NCBI GenBank assembly: GCA_910584055.1
Contig: CAJTZS010000002.1
Span: 1-64,000, forward strand
Length of the DNA stretch: 64,000 nt
Reading direction: 5' to 3'
Source of the DNA: an uncultured Muribaculaceae bacterium
Lineage (GTDB): Bacteria > Bacteroidota > Bacteroidia > Bacteroidales > Muribaculaceae
Below, piece by piece: positions 1 through 8,108 of this stretch; the first letter of the stretch is position 1, and each line of letters starts with the position of its first letter. The notes beneath the pieces were generated by a model. The model did not search any database. It saw nothing but the letters and a program-made list of their open reading frames with translations, and had not been told where the DNA came from. Both the position numbers and the translations under genes were made by a program.

Positions 1-8
1 AATAACTT

Positions 9-2012
9 ATGGGAAAGTTTTTACTATCGATGCTATGTGCATTCGCTGCTACCTTTTCTTCATTGGCAGCAGACGTAGTTTTGGATGTATCAAAAAACAC
101 CAATTCATGGATGCCAACTGGCTCAAATGCTTCGGAAGTTGAGAAACAAGCTCCGAATGGCCTAAAAATTAAATTTGGTAAAGATACCTATTTTAATAAC
201 CAAGGCTACTTGTTCATTAAAAAAAATGGTTTCATCTCCCTCTCTCTTCCTATTGCCTGCGAAAAGATTACATTAACTACCACAGGCAACCAAGGCGCTA
301 ATTGCTCTGTATCCATAAAAGTAGCAGACCAAGTAATTGCAGGTCCTGTAACAATGGAAAAGAGCAAAGAGCACGAATTTATAATTCCTACAAATAATCA
401 GGCAGTTGGAACTGTTTATCAAATTATAAATACATCTTCGCAATCTAAAAATGCTCAAATCACTAAAATAACTTTTAAGGAAGCTGCTTCTCCTGTTGAT
501 CCGACGAAGTGCGCGACTCCGGTGGTGAAGATTGCGGATAAGGTGGTTACGGACGGCGATCGGGCTTTCGTGAATGATGAGCTGACTTTCTCTTGCAGCA
601 CTGAGGGTGCGGTTATCACTTATTCTCTTGATGGAGGTGGTCTCAATGTCGTGGATGCCGTCTATGACAATCAGCCCATAAAACTCCCGAAAACCGGAAT
701 ATATAATATCACAGCAAGCGCTAAAGCTGGAGAGCTTGTAAGCGATGTTCTTAAAATCAATGATATTGATGTTCTTAAACGCAATGCCGGCATCTCCTTC
801 ACACAGGATGCGGCTACCGCCTATCTCGATGCTGTTTCTGAATTCAAGGCTCCGGAACTCTCAAATCCGAATAATCTCGAAGGAATCATTTACACATCTT
901 TGAATCCCGAAATCGCTTCCGTTACAACCGACGGTACTGTAACACCCCTCGCCGTTGGAGAGACAACCATCACGGCAAAATACGCTGGAAATGACGAGTA
1001 TGAAGGAGCTGAGGCTAAATACACCTTGACGGTGCAAGCTGAGAAACCTGTTTTACCAAAGTATAAGAAAATAACAAGTGCTGACGAACTGGAAGCAGGA
1101 GCTAAATATGTTATAGCTTATGAGAATCCGGATGGTTCTGTAGCTATGAGTATTGATGTTGAAAATGACTACAGACATGCAACAAATGTCACAATTAGTG
1201 ATGGGATTTTAGAAGCTACAGAAAATACTTTGATTATAACATTAGAAGGCACAACAGATAATTGGAAATTTAATGCTGAGAATTATTCTGGGACTGAAAA
1301 GTATTTTAAGTTCAACCAAACAAATACTACTAAAATCTTCATGGTTTCGGAAGCGGATGCAACAGTGGCAACAATCTCATTCTCGGCACAAGGAAACGTT
1401 CAAATCCAAGGGAATGTCGATGGTGGTTCAAGATATATTAAATATAATAAAGACACCAATCAATTTAGATATTATGCAAATTCCAACGGTGTTATGTGTC
1501 AGCTCTATCGTCAAATAATAGAAACTCCTGTTGAGCCGGAGGCTCCTGCGAAGCCGGAGCTGCATCCGGAGCTTGCCGGGATGCTTAGCGGCACTTCTAT
1601 CTTGGCTAAGGAGGGTGAGACTATCAAATTCGCGGATGTGGAGGAGCATATCAATCTGTATTATAAGATTAGCGGCGGCTCTGAGACTCCGGAACCGGCT
1701 GCTCTCGCTGAGACAGAGCATAACCACGATGGCTATACTCTCTATGATAAAGTGAACGGTATTGAACTTACCCAGGACCATGACGGCAAAACTTTGGAGG
1801 TTATTGCCTGCGATTCCAATACGGGGAAACATAGTGAACCTGCCCTTTATTCTTTATCGGTCAGCACAGTAGGTGTTGCGGAGATTGAGGCTGCGGGAAC
1901 GGGCGAAGTTCGCTGGTTCGATATGCAGGGACGCGAGGTTAAGGGTCAGCCGGAGAAGGGCGTGTATGTACGCGTGGCTAACGGCAAAGCAAGCAAGGTT
2001 ATCGTGAAATAA
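9..2012 (+). CDS. Secreted Ig-like (Big_2) multidomain protein with C-terminal sorting-like domain
   Basis: A 667-residue exported protein of unknown function. Residues 1-21 form a signal peptide ending LAA. Around residues 165-250 is a chitobiase C-terminal-like beta-sandwich (VITYSLDGG). Residues about 260-345 form a Big_2 Ig-like domain (YTSLNPEIASV, GTVTPLAVGETTITA). Residues 350-505 are an unassigned AT-rich module. The last 45 residues (VRWFDMQGREV, GVYVRV, ending KVIVK) resemble the C-terminal domain of many secreted Bacteroidales proteins. An in-frame TAA at 3-5 makes the ATG at 9 the first available start. Base composition alternates between AT-rich (about 60-480 and 1060-1520) and GC-richer blocks (480-1060 and 1530-2012), suggesting domain shuffling. 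A surface or secreted adhesin-like role is inference only. Confidence 0.8.
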   Translation: MGKFLLSMLCAFAATFSSLAADVVLDVSKNTNSWMPTGSNASEVEKQAPNGLKIKFGKDTYFNNQGYLFIKKNGFISLSLPIACEKITLTTTGNQGANCSVSIKVADQVIAGPVTMEKSKEHEFIIPTNNQAVGTVYQIINTSSQSKNAQITKITFKEAASPVDPTKCATPVVKIADKVVTDGDRAFVNDELTFSCSTEGAVITYSLDGGGLNVVDAVYDNQPIKLPKTGIYNITASAKAGELVSDVLKINDIDVLKRNAGISFTQDAATAYLDAVSEFKAPELSNPNNLEGIIYTSLNPEIASVTTDGTVTPLAVGETTITAKYAGNDEYEGAEAKYTLTVQAEKPVLPKYKKITSADELEAGAKYVIAYENPDGSVAMSIDVENDYRHATNVTISDGILEATENTLIITLEGTTDNWKFNAENYSGTEKYFKFNQTNTTKIFMVSEADATVATISFSAQGNVQIQGNVDGGSRYIKYNKDTNQFRYYANSNGVMCQLYRQIIETPVEPEAPAKPELHPELAGMLSGTSILAKEGETIKFADVEEHINLYYKISGGSETPEPAALAETEHNHDGYTLYDKVNGIELTQDHDGKTLEVIACDSNTGKHSEPALYSLSVSTVGVAEIEAAGTGEVRWFDMQGREVKGQPEKGVYVRVANGKASKVIVK

Positions 2013-2046
2013 TCAGAAAAATTGCAATAGAAACTTTTCATATGAA

Positions 2047-2083
2047 CAAAAAAGCCGCGGGCAAAATGCCTGCGGCTTTTACG
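2047..2083. terminator. Bidirectional intrinsic terminator
   Basis: Inverted repeat AAAAGCCGCGGGCA / TGCCTGCGGCTTTT (2050-2063 and 2067-2080) with one mismatch and a 3-nt loop. It has A/T tracts on both sides and lies between convergent genes, so it can end both transcripts. Confidence 0.85.
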
Positions 2084-2127
2084 TTTATGCGATCGTTGCG
2101 AGCAACAATCGTTCCGCCACCCGGCAA

Positions 2128-3966
2128 TCAGCTGTCGGCGATTTCCATGAGCTCGAGGAGGCGCAGTTCGGCTTCGTCGAGGCGGGAAATCACTTCGCCG
2201 ATACGGGAGCCGGCGGTGACGATTTCTTCGTTCGTCAAGGTGCCGGAGGAGAGTGCCGTTTCCAATTCCTGACGCTCGCGCGTCAGGTCTCCCACCTCTT
2301 TTTCGAGGGCTTCCATCTCCCTTTTTTCTTTGAAGGTTAGTTTGCGTTTTTCTTCAACGGGTCGCCAAGAATTTTTTGACACACCGTTCTTTGCGCCGCC
2401 GACATTGCTTCCGGCTGTCTTCATGCGCGCCTGCTCTTTCTCAAGAACCTTGCGCTCCCTCTCTTCCCGCTCCTCTTCCGCCACACAGTGACGGTATGTG
2501 GAATAGTCTCCGGGAAAGTCGCGGACTTCGCCGTCTCCCTTGAATACGAACAGGTGATCAACGATTCGGTCGAGGAAAAAGCGGTCGTGACTGACAACTA
2601 TCACGCATCCTTTGAAATTCACAAGGTAATCTTCCAATATAGCCAGAGTCATTATATCCAGGTCGTTGGTAGGCTCATCGAGTATAAGGAAGTTGGGATT
2701 GCGCATCAGCACGGTGGCGAGGTAAAGGCGGCGGCGTTCTCCCCCGCTGAGCTTATAGATATATTTCTGCTGGGTTTCGGGGGTGAAGAGGAAATAGGAG
2801 AGGAACTGCGATGCGGAAAGACGGGTCTTGTCATCGATGCGCACTTCTTCGGCAATTTCCCTGACAGCATCAATAACTTTCTTCTTTTCATCGAAATCTG
2901 TCATACCCTCCTGGCTGTAATATCCCCACCGCACGGTTTCCCCGACATCGAAAGAGCCGCTGTCGGGGGGCATAAGTCCCAACAGGAGCTTGATGAAGGT
3001 AGATTTACCGGCTCCGTTGTCACCGACGATACCTACCTTCTCATAGCGTGCAAAGGTATAGCTCCATCCGTTTAGGATACGTTTGTCGCCAAATGCCTTA
3101 GCCACGTTATGCGCCTCGAATATCTTCGAGCCTATATACGATGATTTAACATTGAGGGAGACATTGCGTTCGGTTAGGTTGACGCGGCTTTTCTTTTCCA
3201 GCTCATGGAAATTGTCGATGCGGTATTTCGCCTTCGAACCGCGGGCCTGGGGCTGGCGGCGCATCCATTCGAGTTCGGTTCGCAAAAGGTTTTTCACTTT
3301 CGCCAATTCTGCGGAGAGATTTTCGTGACGCTCATCGCGTTTACGCAGGTAATAATCATAATTACCGTCATAGGCAAACACCTGACGCCGGTCGATCTCG
3401 ATAATCTTGTTGCAGACCTTATCGAGGAAATAGCGGTCGTGCGTCACCATGAGGAGCGTCACTTTCTGCTTGGCGAGATAACCCTCCAGCCATTCTATCA
3501 TATCGATATCGAGGTGGTTGGTGGGCTCGTCAAGGATAAGCATATCCGGAGCGGAGAGGAGCACGCGGGCAAGAGCCACGCGTTTTGTCTGTCCTCCCGA
3601 CATTCGGCCTAACGGAGTGACATAATCCGTGATTTTAAACTGCGTGAGCATCTGACGCGCGAGATCCACACCGTTTCCCTCCTCGTTGTCTTTGATATCG
3701 AGGGAGGCATATTCAAGTGCGGTCATGTCCGGGTCCATAGGCGGCAGCTGTTCGAGATAGCCTACACGGATATCGTTACGGAAAGTCACCTTACCTGAAT
3801 CATAATCCTCACGGCCGGCAAGGATGTTGAGGAAGGTTGTCTTTCCCGCACCGTTCTGCGCCACTATACCGACCTTGTCGCCCTGAAACACGCCCAGCGA
3901 CACATCCTCAAAGAGGATGCGGTCGCCAAACGATTTTGTCAGTTGCTCTATCTGCAGTAGGATCAT
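2128..3966 (-). CDS. ABC-F family ATPase, Uup-like
   Basis: A 612-residue soluble protein with two ABC ATPase domains and no membrane segments, as in ABC-F translation factors that act on the ribosome. The first domain has a Walker A at residues 36-44 (AQNGAGKTT), signature MSGGQ and Walker B LILDEPTNHLD. The second has GDNGAGKST near residue 319, LSGGE and LILDEPTNDLD. The region between them (LRTELEWMRRQPQARGSKAK) is the conserved ABC-F linker. The last 70 residues are a charged coiled coil (KREMEALEKEV), typical of Uup. The ATG overlaps the ridA stop as ATGA, so the two genes are translationally coupled. ABC-F membership is firm; the exact subfamily is inferred from the LATVLMRNPNFLILDEPTND block and the C-terminal coil. 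Confidence 0.92.
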   Translation of the reverse strand: MILLQIEQLTKSFGDRILFEDVSLGVFQGDKVGIVAQNGAGKTTFLNILAGREDYDSGKVTFRNDIRVGYLEQLPPMDPDMTALEYASLDIKDNEEGNGVDLARQMLTQFKITDYVTPLGRMSGGQTKRVALARVLLSAPDMLILDEPTNHLDIDMIEWLEGYLAKQKVTLLMVTHDRYFLDKVCNKIIEIDRRQVFAYDGNYDYYLRKRDERHENLSAELAKVKNLLRTELEWMRRQPQARGSKAKYRIDNFHELEKKSRVNLTERNVSLNVKSSYIGSKIFEAHNVAKAFGDKRILNGWSYTFARYEKVGIVGDNGAGKSTFIKLLLGLMPPDSGSFDVGETVRWGYYSQEGMTDFDEKKKVIDAVREIAEEVRIDDKTRLSASQFLSYFLFTPETQQKYIYKLSGGERRRLYLATVLMRNPNFLILDEPTNDLDIMTLAILEDYLVNFKGCVIVVSHDRFFLDRIVDHLFVFKGDGEVRDFPGDYSTYRHCVAEEEREERERKVLEKEQARMKTAGSNVGGAKNGVSKNSWRPVEEKRKLTFKEKREMEALEKEVGDLTRERQELETALSSGTLTNEEIVTAGSRIGEVISRLDEAELRLLELMEIADS

Positions 3967-4337
3967 AACGCCGCGATGACTTCGATCTCTACGAGGGCTT
4001 TCTTTGGAAGCTCCTTAACGGCGAATGCGCAACGGGCAGGATATACTGCCTTGAATTCCTCGGCATACACCTCATTCATGGGAGCGAAATACTCCATATC
4101 GGCAAGGAACACGGTTGTCTTGACAACGTTGTCAAGCGTAGCACCGGCTTCGGCGAGTATTGCCTTGATATTGGCGATTGACTCTCGGGTCTGAGCCTTG
4201 ATGTCGGAAGGCATTTCACCGGTAGCGGCGTTGATAGGGAGCTGACCAGAAACGAAAATGAGGTTTCCTGTCTGCACAGCCTGGCTGTAAGGGCCGATAG
4301 CTCCGGGAGCATTAGCTGATTTGATCTCTTTTTTCAT
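3963..4337 (-). CDS. ridA: RidA family reactive intermediate/imine deaminase
   Basis: A 124-residue RidA/YjgF/UK114 protein, which hydrolyses reactive 2-aminoacrylate-derived enamines and imines to 2-ketoacids in the cytosol. Family marks are the N-terminal APGAIGPYSQAV, the central GQLPINAATGEM, and the C-terminal YPARCAFAVKELPK, which carries the conserved substrate-binding Arg, followed by VEIEVIA. The length is exactly typical. Its stop overlaps the start of the ABC-F gene by 4 nt. The first ATG follows a tRNA terminator and a dispersed repeat, so the promoter should lie within about 40 nt or the gene is reached by read-through from the tRNA. Confidence 0.95.
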   Translation of the reverse strand: MKKEIKSANAPGAIGPYSQAVQTGNLIFVSGQLPINAATGEMPSDIKAQTRESIANIKAILAEAGATLDNVVKTTVFLADMEYFAPMNEVYAEEFKAVYPARCAFAVKELPKKALVEIEVIAAL

Positions 4338-4356
4338 AATCCTATTATTAAGTAAG

Positions 4357-4387
4357 AAAAATTAAACGATATATGTAGGTAATGAAA
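4357..4387 (-). repeat. Dispersed 31-nt leader repeat, copy 1
   Basis: Read on the minus strand, this 31-nt sequence (starting TTTCATTACCTACATATATC) is identical to 17103-17133 on the plus strand. Both copies lie just upstream of a start codon (ridA here, crcB there) in the same orientation relative to the gene. A related partial copy lies at 16961-16981. Confidence 0.75.
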
Positions 4388-4420
4388 AAAGGACAGCTCC
4401 GAAAACAGGGTCTGTCCTTT
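4384..4420 (-). terminator. Intrinsic terminator of tRNA-Thr
   Basis: Nine-pair stem AAAGGACAG / CTGTCCTTT (4388-4396 and 4412-4420). On the minus strand it is followed by a T6 run, directly 3' of the tRNA. Confidence 0.85.
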
Positions 4421-4425
4421 AGTTG

Positions 4426-4498
4426 AGCCGCGAGTGGGACTCGAACCCACGACCTTTTCGTTACGAATGAAATGCTCTACCAACTGAGCTATTGCGGC
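4426..4498 (-). tRNA. tRNA-Thr (anticodon CGT)
   Basis: A 73-nt cloverleaf on the minus strand. The acceptor GCCGCAA pairs with TCGCGGC with a terminal mismatch. The D arm is GCTC...GAGC, the anticodon loop TTCGTAA gives CGT, and the T arm is GTGGG-TTCGAGT-CCCAC. The anticodon stem has one A-C mismatch next to the loop. CCA is not encoded. It is followed by an intrinsic terminator. Confidence 0.93.
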
Positions 4499-4572
4499 TA
4501 ATCGCCTGCGGAAATCCGAAAGCGTTGCAAAGTTAATAAAAATCCACAACAATGCAAAATATATTTGCAAAA

Positions 4573-4884
4573 TCACGGACAAGAGGAGGGGATGGTGTCG
4601 GCGAGGATGTCGCGGGTCGGAGCGGCGGATGTAGAGCTTTTGGATGCCGAGCGTGCGCGGGCAGAACGCCGTGCACGGCGGCTGCGCTTCCCGTTGGATC
4701 TATGCGAATCGACAGAGATGCTATCGGAAATCACCTTTACCTCTTCCGTTGAATCTCCGGCGGTTTCGCTTGCACGATCTTCACGCATCTGTCTTCCCCC
4801 GAGACCCCAGACAAGCGCCCCGAACAACAGCACTCCAATCAATAGCGTCCACGCCCCTTTTCGCTCATTATTTCTCATCAGCAA
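4573..4884 (-). CDS. Small single-pass membrane protein, unknown
   Basis: 103 residues. A short basic N-terminus is followed by one hydrophobic helix at about residues 11-28 (AWTLLIGVLLFGALVWGLGG), then an acidic stretch and a strongly basic Arg/Ser-rich tail (KRSRRARRSARARS). It begins 21 nt after the trmD stop on the same strand, so it is probably cotranscribed. I do not recognise the family. The low-complexity tail makes it less certain, but the helix, spacing and strand support a real gene. Start could be residue 1 or 3 (two ATGs). Confidence 0.55.
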   Translation of the reverse strand: MLMRNNERKGAWTLLIGVLLFGALVWGLGGRQMREDRASETAGDSTEEVKVISDSISVDSHRSNGKRSRRARRSARARSASKSSTSAAPTRDILADTIPSSCP

Positions 4885-4920
4885 TTAAACATTACCCATT
4901 CCTCATTAAACATTACCCAA
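4884..4920. repeat. AATGTTTAATG-type short intergenic repeat
   Basis: Two copies of TTAAACATTACCC around a degenerate centre. The repeat runs into the 3' end of trmD and provides its last codons (Asn-Val-stop). Related tracts occur at 8074, 11822, 12945, 16612 and 56064. Confidence 0.6.
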
Positions 4921-5586
4921 AAGGTCCGGGCGCAATCGCCGCGTGCGTTCGAGCGCCTGTTCGTAACGCCATTCGGCAATCTTGGCCTCATGACCTGAAA
5001 GGAGGATGTCGGGCACACGCCATCCGTTGTATTCCGCCGGACGCGAATATACAGGAGGCGCAAGGAGGTTGTCTTGAAACGAGTCAGACAAGGCAGACTG
5101 CTCATCGCCTATTGCACCCGGAATCAGCCTCACCATCGCATCGGCAATCACCGCTGCCGGTAATTCGCCCCCCGTAAGGACATAGTCTCCGATGGAAATC
5201 TCTTTGGTGACAAGATGCTCGCGCACGCGCCAGTCAACTCCCTTGTAATGCCCGCAGAGGATAATAACATTATTGAGCATCGACAATTGATTGGCCATCG
5301 GCTGGTCGAACCGTTCGCCATCAGGCGACGTGAAAATGACCTCGTCATATTCACGCTCCCTCTTCAGCGCCGAGATACAGGCATCTATAGGCTGAATCTG
5401 CATCACCATGCCGGCCTCGCCACCGAAAGGGTAATCATCTACCTTACGGTGTTTGTTTGTGGTATAGTCGCGGAGATTATGCACCGCGATTTCGACAAGC
5501 CCTTTGTCTTGTGCACGCTTGAGTATGGAGCAGTTGAAAAAAGGCTCAAGCATCTCCGGCATCACTGTTATCAAATCGATTCTCAT
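4906..5586 (-). CDS. trmD: tRNA (guanine-N1)-methyltransferase TrmD
   Basis: A 226-residue SPOUT methyltransferase that makes m1G37 in tRNAs and prevents +1 frameshifting. The N-terminus [12 protein letters not shown] matches the family start. Trefoil-knot SAM-site motifs are [10 protein letters not shown] near residues 112-121 and [14 protein letters not shown] near 135. The region [12 protein letters not shown] is also diagnostic. Length is normal. The last residues (Asn-Val) come from a short repeat that continues into the spacer. A TAAATTTG promoter element ends only 4 nt upstream of the ATG, which suggests a leaderless or very short leader mRNA. Confidence 0.96.
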   Translation of the reverse strand: MRIDLITVMPEMLEPFFNCSILKRAQDKGLVEIAVHNLRDYTTNKHRKVDDYPFGGEAGMVMQIQPIDACISALKREREYDEVIFTSPDGERFDQPMANQLSMLNNVIILCGHYKGVDWRVREHLVTKEISIGDYVLTGGELPAAVIADAMVRLIPGAIGDEQSALSDSFQDNLLAPPVYSRPAEYNGWRVPDILLSGHEAKIAEWRYEQALERTRRLRPDLLGNV

Positions 5587-5590
5587 AGCG

Positions 5591-5598
5591 CAAATTTA
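5591..5598 (-). promoter_or_regulatory. Bacteroides-type -7 box (TAAATTTG) at trmD
   Basis: TAAATTTG on the minus strand, with an ATTG about 19 nt upstream as a weak -33 element. Its position puts the transcription start at or next to the trmD ATG. Confidence 0.45.
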
Positions 5599-5649
5599 GC
5601 AAAATTTTTCCAAACGGCAATAAATGCCGCTGAAGGGTAATAACGCAGG

Positions 5650-5673
5650 AAAGCCGGGCATCTCGCCCGGCTC
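5650..5673 (-). terminator. Hairpin downstream of inositol-3-phosphate synthase
   Basis: Eight-pair GC stem AGCCGGGC / GCCCGGCT (5652-5659 and 5665-5672) with a 5-nt loop, followed on the minus strand by TTTC. The T tract is weak. Confidence 0.6.
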
Positions 5674-5728
5674 ACCTTACATCTGTGTATTCTAAATGTG
5701 TTTTTTCAAGTATGCGGTTGCAAGAGGA

Positions 5729-7057
5729 TTAGTCCATTTCTTCGTCAGCCTCGTAGCCGCCCATCTCACGGATGGCGTTGCGGAGCATTGTGTGCTGCTG
5801 ATAGAGGTTGTTAACGGGCATTTCACCCTTGGTGTAATCGTGCATCGGGCTCTTGAGGAAGAAGCTGAGGAAGCGCTGTATGCCGTAACGTCCGGCGCGG
5901 GCAGCGAGGTCGCTAAGGAGCACGAGGTCAAGACATAGGGGAGCTGCGAGGATAGAATCGCGGCAGAGGAAGTTTATCTTGATCTGCATCGGATAACCCA
6001 TCCATCCGAAGATGTCGATGTTGTCCCAACCTTCCTTGTTGTCGTTGCGCGGAGGATAATAGTTGATACGCACCTTGTGGTAATACTGGGTGTCCTCATC
6101 GTTGCCATGACCATAGAGATCCGGCTGGTTTTCAGGCACAAGGATAGTTTCGAGGGTAGAAAGCTTGGAAACCTCTTTTGTGCGGAAGTTAGCAGGCTCG
6201 TCAAGCACGAGACCGTCGCGGTTTCCGAGGATATTGGTTGAGAACCAGCCATTGAGACCCAGGCAACGGTCGCCGATGATGGGAGCGAAACCTGATTTCA
6301 CGAGAGTCTGACCTGTCTTGAAATCCTTGCCGGCGATAGGCATCTTTGTCTTCTCTGCAAGTTCCCACATTGCAGGGATATCCACTGTTGTATTTGGGGC
6401 GCCCATGATGAAGGGGCATCCCTCCGAAAGCGCTGCGTATGCATAACACATAGACGGAGCTACATGCTCTTTGTCATCAGCCTTCATTGCAGCCTCGAGA
6501 GCGGCAAGAGTGCCGTGAATCTTCTCGTCTACCGGCACGTAAACCTCCGTAGAAGCAGCCCAGAGCACAACCACGCGGTCAACGCCCGATTCTTTCTTGA
6601 AATTACGGATATCCTCACGGATCTGCTCGGTCATGTCCCAGCGATCCTTGCAATCCTTAACGTTGTCTCCGTCAAGACGTTTTGCATAATTATGATCGAA
6701 AGCGGCTTTGAGGGGCTTGATAGCCTCAAGTTCATCTTTCACCGGATTGATATCCTTCTCTTTGAGAACCTCTGCATTGATTGCCGATTCGTAAGCATTT
6801 GCAGGGTAAACGTCCCAAGCCGCGAAAACGATGTCGTCGAGATTGGCGAGGGGCACGATATCCTTATAGTGGAGGTATTTCTTGTCTTCACCTTTGCCGA
6901 TACGGATCTTGTCGTATTGGGTGCAGGAACCGATAGGTTTTGCGAGACCTTTGCGAGTCATGAATACTCCTGTCATGAATGTAGAGGAGACAGCACCGAG
7001 ACCTACTACCATAACGCCAAGTTTACCTTTAGGCGCTTCAGCTTTTTTTGTTGCCAT
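5729..7057 (-). CDS. Inositol-3-phosphate synthase (MIPS)
   Basis: A 442-residue NAD-dependent enzyme that converts glucose 6-phosphate to 1D-myo-inositol 3-phosphate, the committed step to inositol lipids. The Rossmann NAD site VVGLGAVSS lies at about residues 17-25. Family blocks include PANAYESAINAEVL, DRVVVLWAASTEV, FIMGAPNTT, GKDFKTGQTLVKSG and KINFLCRDSILAAPL, which carry the catalytic lysines and nucleotide-contacting residues. Length fits prokaryotic MIPS. It is last in a minus-strand series with a HAD hydrolase, CDP-alcohol phosphatidyltransferase, ATP-grasp and nucleotidyltransferase genes. A terminator hairpin lies between it and the HAD gene, so it probably has its own promoter. 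Confidence 0.95.
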   Translation of the reverse strand: MATKKAEAPKGKLGVMVVGLGAVSSTFMTGVFMTRKGLAKPIGSCTQYDKIRIGKGEDKKYLHYKDIVPLANLDDIVFAAWDVYPANAYESAINAEVLKEKDINPVKDELEAIKPLKAAFDHNYAKRLDGDNVKDCKDRWDMTEQIREDIRNFKKESGVDRVVVLWAASTEVYVPVDEKIHGTLAALEAAMKADDKEHVAPSMCYAYAALSEGCPFIMGAPNTTVDIPAMWELAEKTKMPIAGKDFKTGQTLVKSGFAPIIGDRCLGLNGWFSTNILGNRDGLVLDEPANFRTKEVSKLSTLETILVPENQPDLYGHGNDEDTQYYHKVRINYYPPRNDNKEGWDNIDIFGWMGYPMQIKINFLCRDSILAAPLCLDLVLLSDLAARAGRYGIQRFLSFFLKSPMHDYTKGEMPVNNLYQQHTMLRNAIREMGGYEADEEMD

Positions 7058-7128
7058 AATAAAACTGTGTGTTCTTTTATTTTCTATTATTTAATTTCAT
7101 TTTAAACACCCGGAAATTTCAAACCGAT

Positions 7129-7136
7129 TCAAATTT
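7129..7136 (-). promoter_or_regulatory. Candidate -7 box (TAAATTTG) for MIPS gene
   Basis: TAAATTTG on the minus strand, about 70 nt upstream of the ATG and downstream of the preceding terminator. No TTTG sits at ideal spacing (the nearest is 14 nt away), so support is moderate. Confidence 0.4.
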
Positions 7137-7224
7137 ATCGGGAATTAACTCCAAAATGAAATCGTTTTCAAATTTCCGGCGGTAAAATTAGGTCTGATTT
7201 TAATAACGGCAAACTATTTTGGAC

Positions 7225-7268
7225 AAAAAATAAAGGGGTCAATTCTTAAAGTTTATTAAGAGACCCCA
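7225..7268 (-). terminator. Intrinsic terminator after HAD gene
   Basis: Stem GGGGTC / GACCCC (7235-7240 and 7262-7267), extended inside by TCTTAA / TTAAGA. On the minus strand it is followed by TTTATTTTTTG. Confidence 0.8.
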
Positions 7269-7321
7269 TTATTAGACAATATTTGTTAAATATATAACGT
7301 TTTATAAAAATTCTGTTAATT

Positions 7322-8068
7322 TTAGTTAATTGAGCTTAGCTGTAAAATTTCTTTATTTTGATCAATTTCATGCAACATTTCCGGTACCTGCCGGATATCG
7401 CCAACCGTATTTGGATACGTCTGCGCATCCTCTTCATCGGTCCATCCCTTACCTTTAATCCATATCGCCTTACACCCTATCTTTTCGGCAGGCTCTATAT
7501 CCTTGCGGTAGCTGTCGCCAACCACAACGGTTTCATCGGGTCTGCATCCGAGTGCCTCAACACCGAGACTGAATATTTTAGGATCGGGTTTTCGCACACC
7601 AACCACCGCGCTCTCGATGATCTTAGGAAAATACTTGTCGATACCGAAATCCTTTAGCACCGTCTCAACATTTCCATAGAAATTAGACACAAGCACCAGT
7701 TTATATTTCTTGCTCAATTCATCAAGCACAGGAGCCGCCTCCTCAACCTTGGTGCGCGCCGAATGATAGCATATGCCGGCAATCTCACCGGCCTTAGCCT
7801 CAACCTGAGCCGGAGGGAAAAGCCCCTGCTCGGAAAGCCATTGCAACTCGAGACGCATCTTTATCAGAAGGAGATCGCCGAAATTATGTTCGGGCAGGAT
7901 ATGGCGTGTGCGCGCCAGTTCCCTCTCGGCATACACATATGCCTCACGAAATTCCGCCTTGTCAACCGCCACTCCGGCTTGTTGATAGGCACGCCAGATA
8001 ACCTCGCTCCAATGGTCTCCACCGGTGTCGAGTGTGCCTCCGTAATCAAAAATTATTCCCCGTATCAC
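7322..8068 (-). CDS. HAD-superfamily hydrolase in inositol-lipid cluster
   Basis: 248 residues, subfamily I cap. Motif I is FDYGGTLDT (nucleophile Asp8), motif II VLVSNF, motif III the Lys of RKPDPKIF, and motif IV VVVGDSYRKDIEPA. The residue two after the nucleophile, usually an acid/base Asp in phosphatases, is Gly. Start is GTG at 8068, with no in-frame ATG upstream and motif I at the usual distance from the N-terminus. From context it may dephosphorylate an inositol phosphate or a phosphatidylinositol phosphate, as a HAD-like phosphatase is reported to do in Bacteroides inositol-lipid synthesis. The substrate is inference. A generic Cof/haloacid-dehalogenase-like role is the alternative. 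Confidence 0.85.
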   Translation of the reverse strand: MIRGIIFDYGGTLDTGGDHWSEVIWRAYQQAGVAVDKAEFREAYVYAERELARTRHILPEHNFGDLLLIKMRLELQWLSEQGLFPPAQVEAKAGEIAGICYHSARTKVEEAAPVLDELSKKYKLVLVSNFYGNVETVLKDFGIDKYFPKIIESAVVGVRKPDPKIFSLGVEALGCRPDETVVVGDSYRKDIEPAEKIGCKAIWIKGKGWTDEEDAQTYPNTVGDIRQVPEMLHEIDQNKEILQLSSIN

Positions 8069-8073
8069 TTTTG

Positions 8074-8107
8074 GTAATGTTTAATGTTAAATGTTTTATG
8101 TTTAATG
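8074..8107. repeat. AATGTTTAATG-type short intergenic repeat
   Basis: TAATGTTTAATGTTAAATG followed by TTTTATGTTTAATG fills the whole spacer between the HAD gene and the CDP-alcohol phosphatidyltransferase gene. Confidence 0.6.
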
Positions 8108-8108
8108 C

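Noticed and set aside
1428..1832. 134-residue minus-strand ORF inside the first gene
   Set aside because: Antisense shadow of a gene with a signal peptide and recognisable domains.
4334..4582. 82-residue ORF across tRNA-Thr
   Set aside because: It is the tRNA and repeat read as protein. Its similarity to part of the 17010-17279 ORF (HYLHISFNF) comes from the shared 31-nt DNA repeat, not from a protein family.
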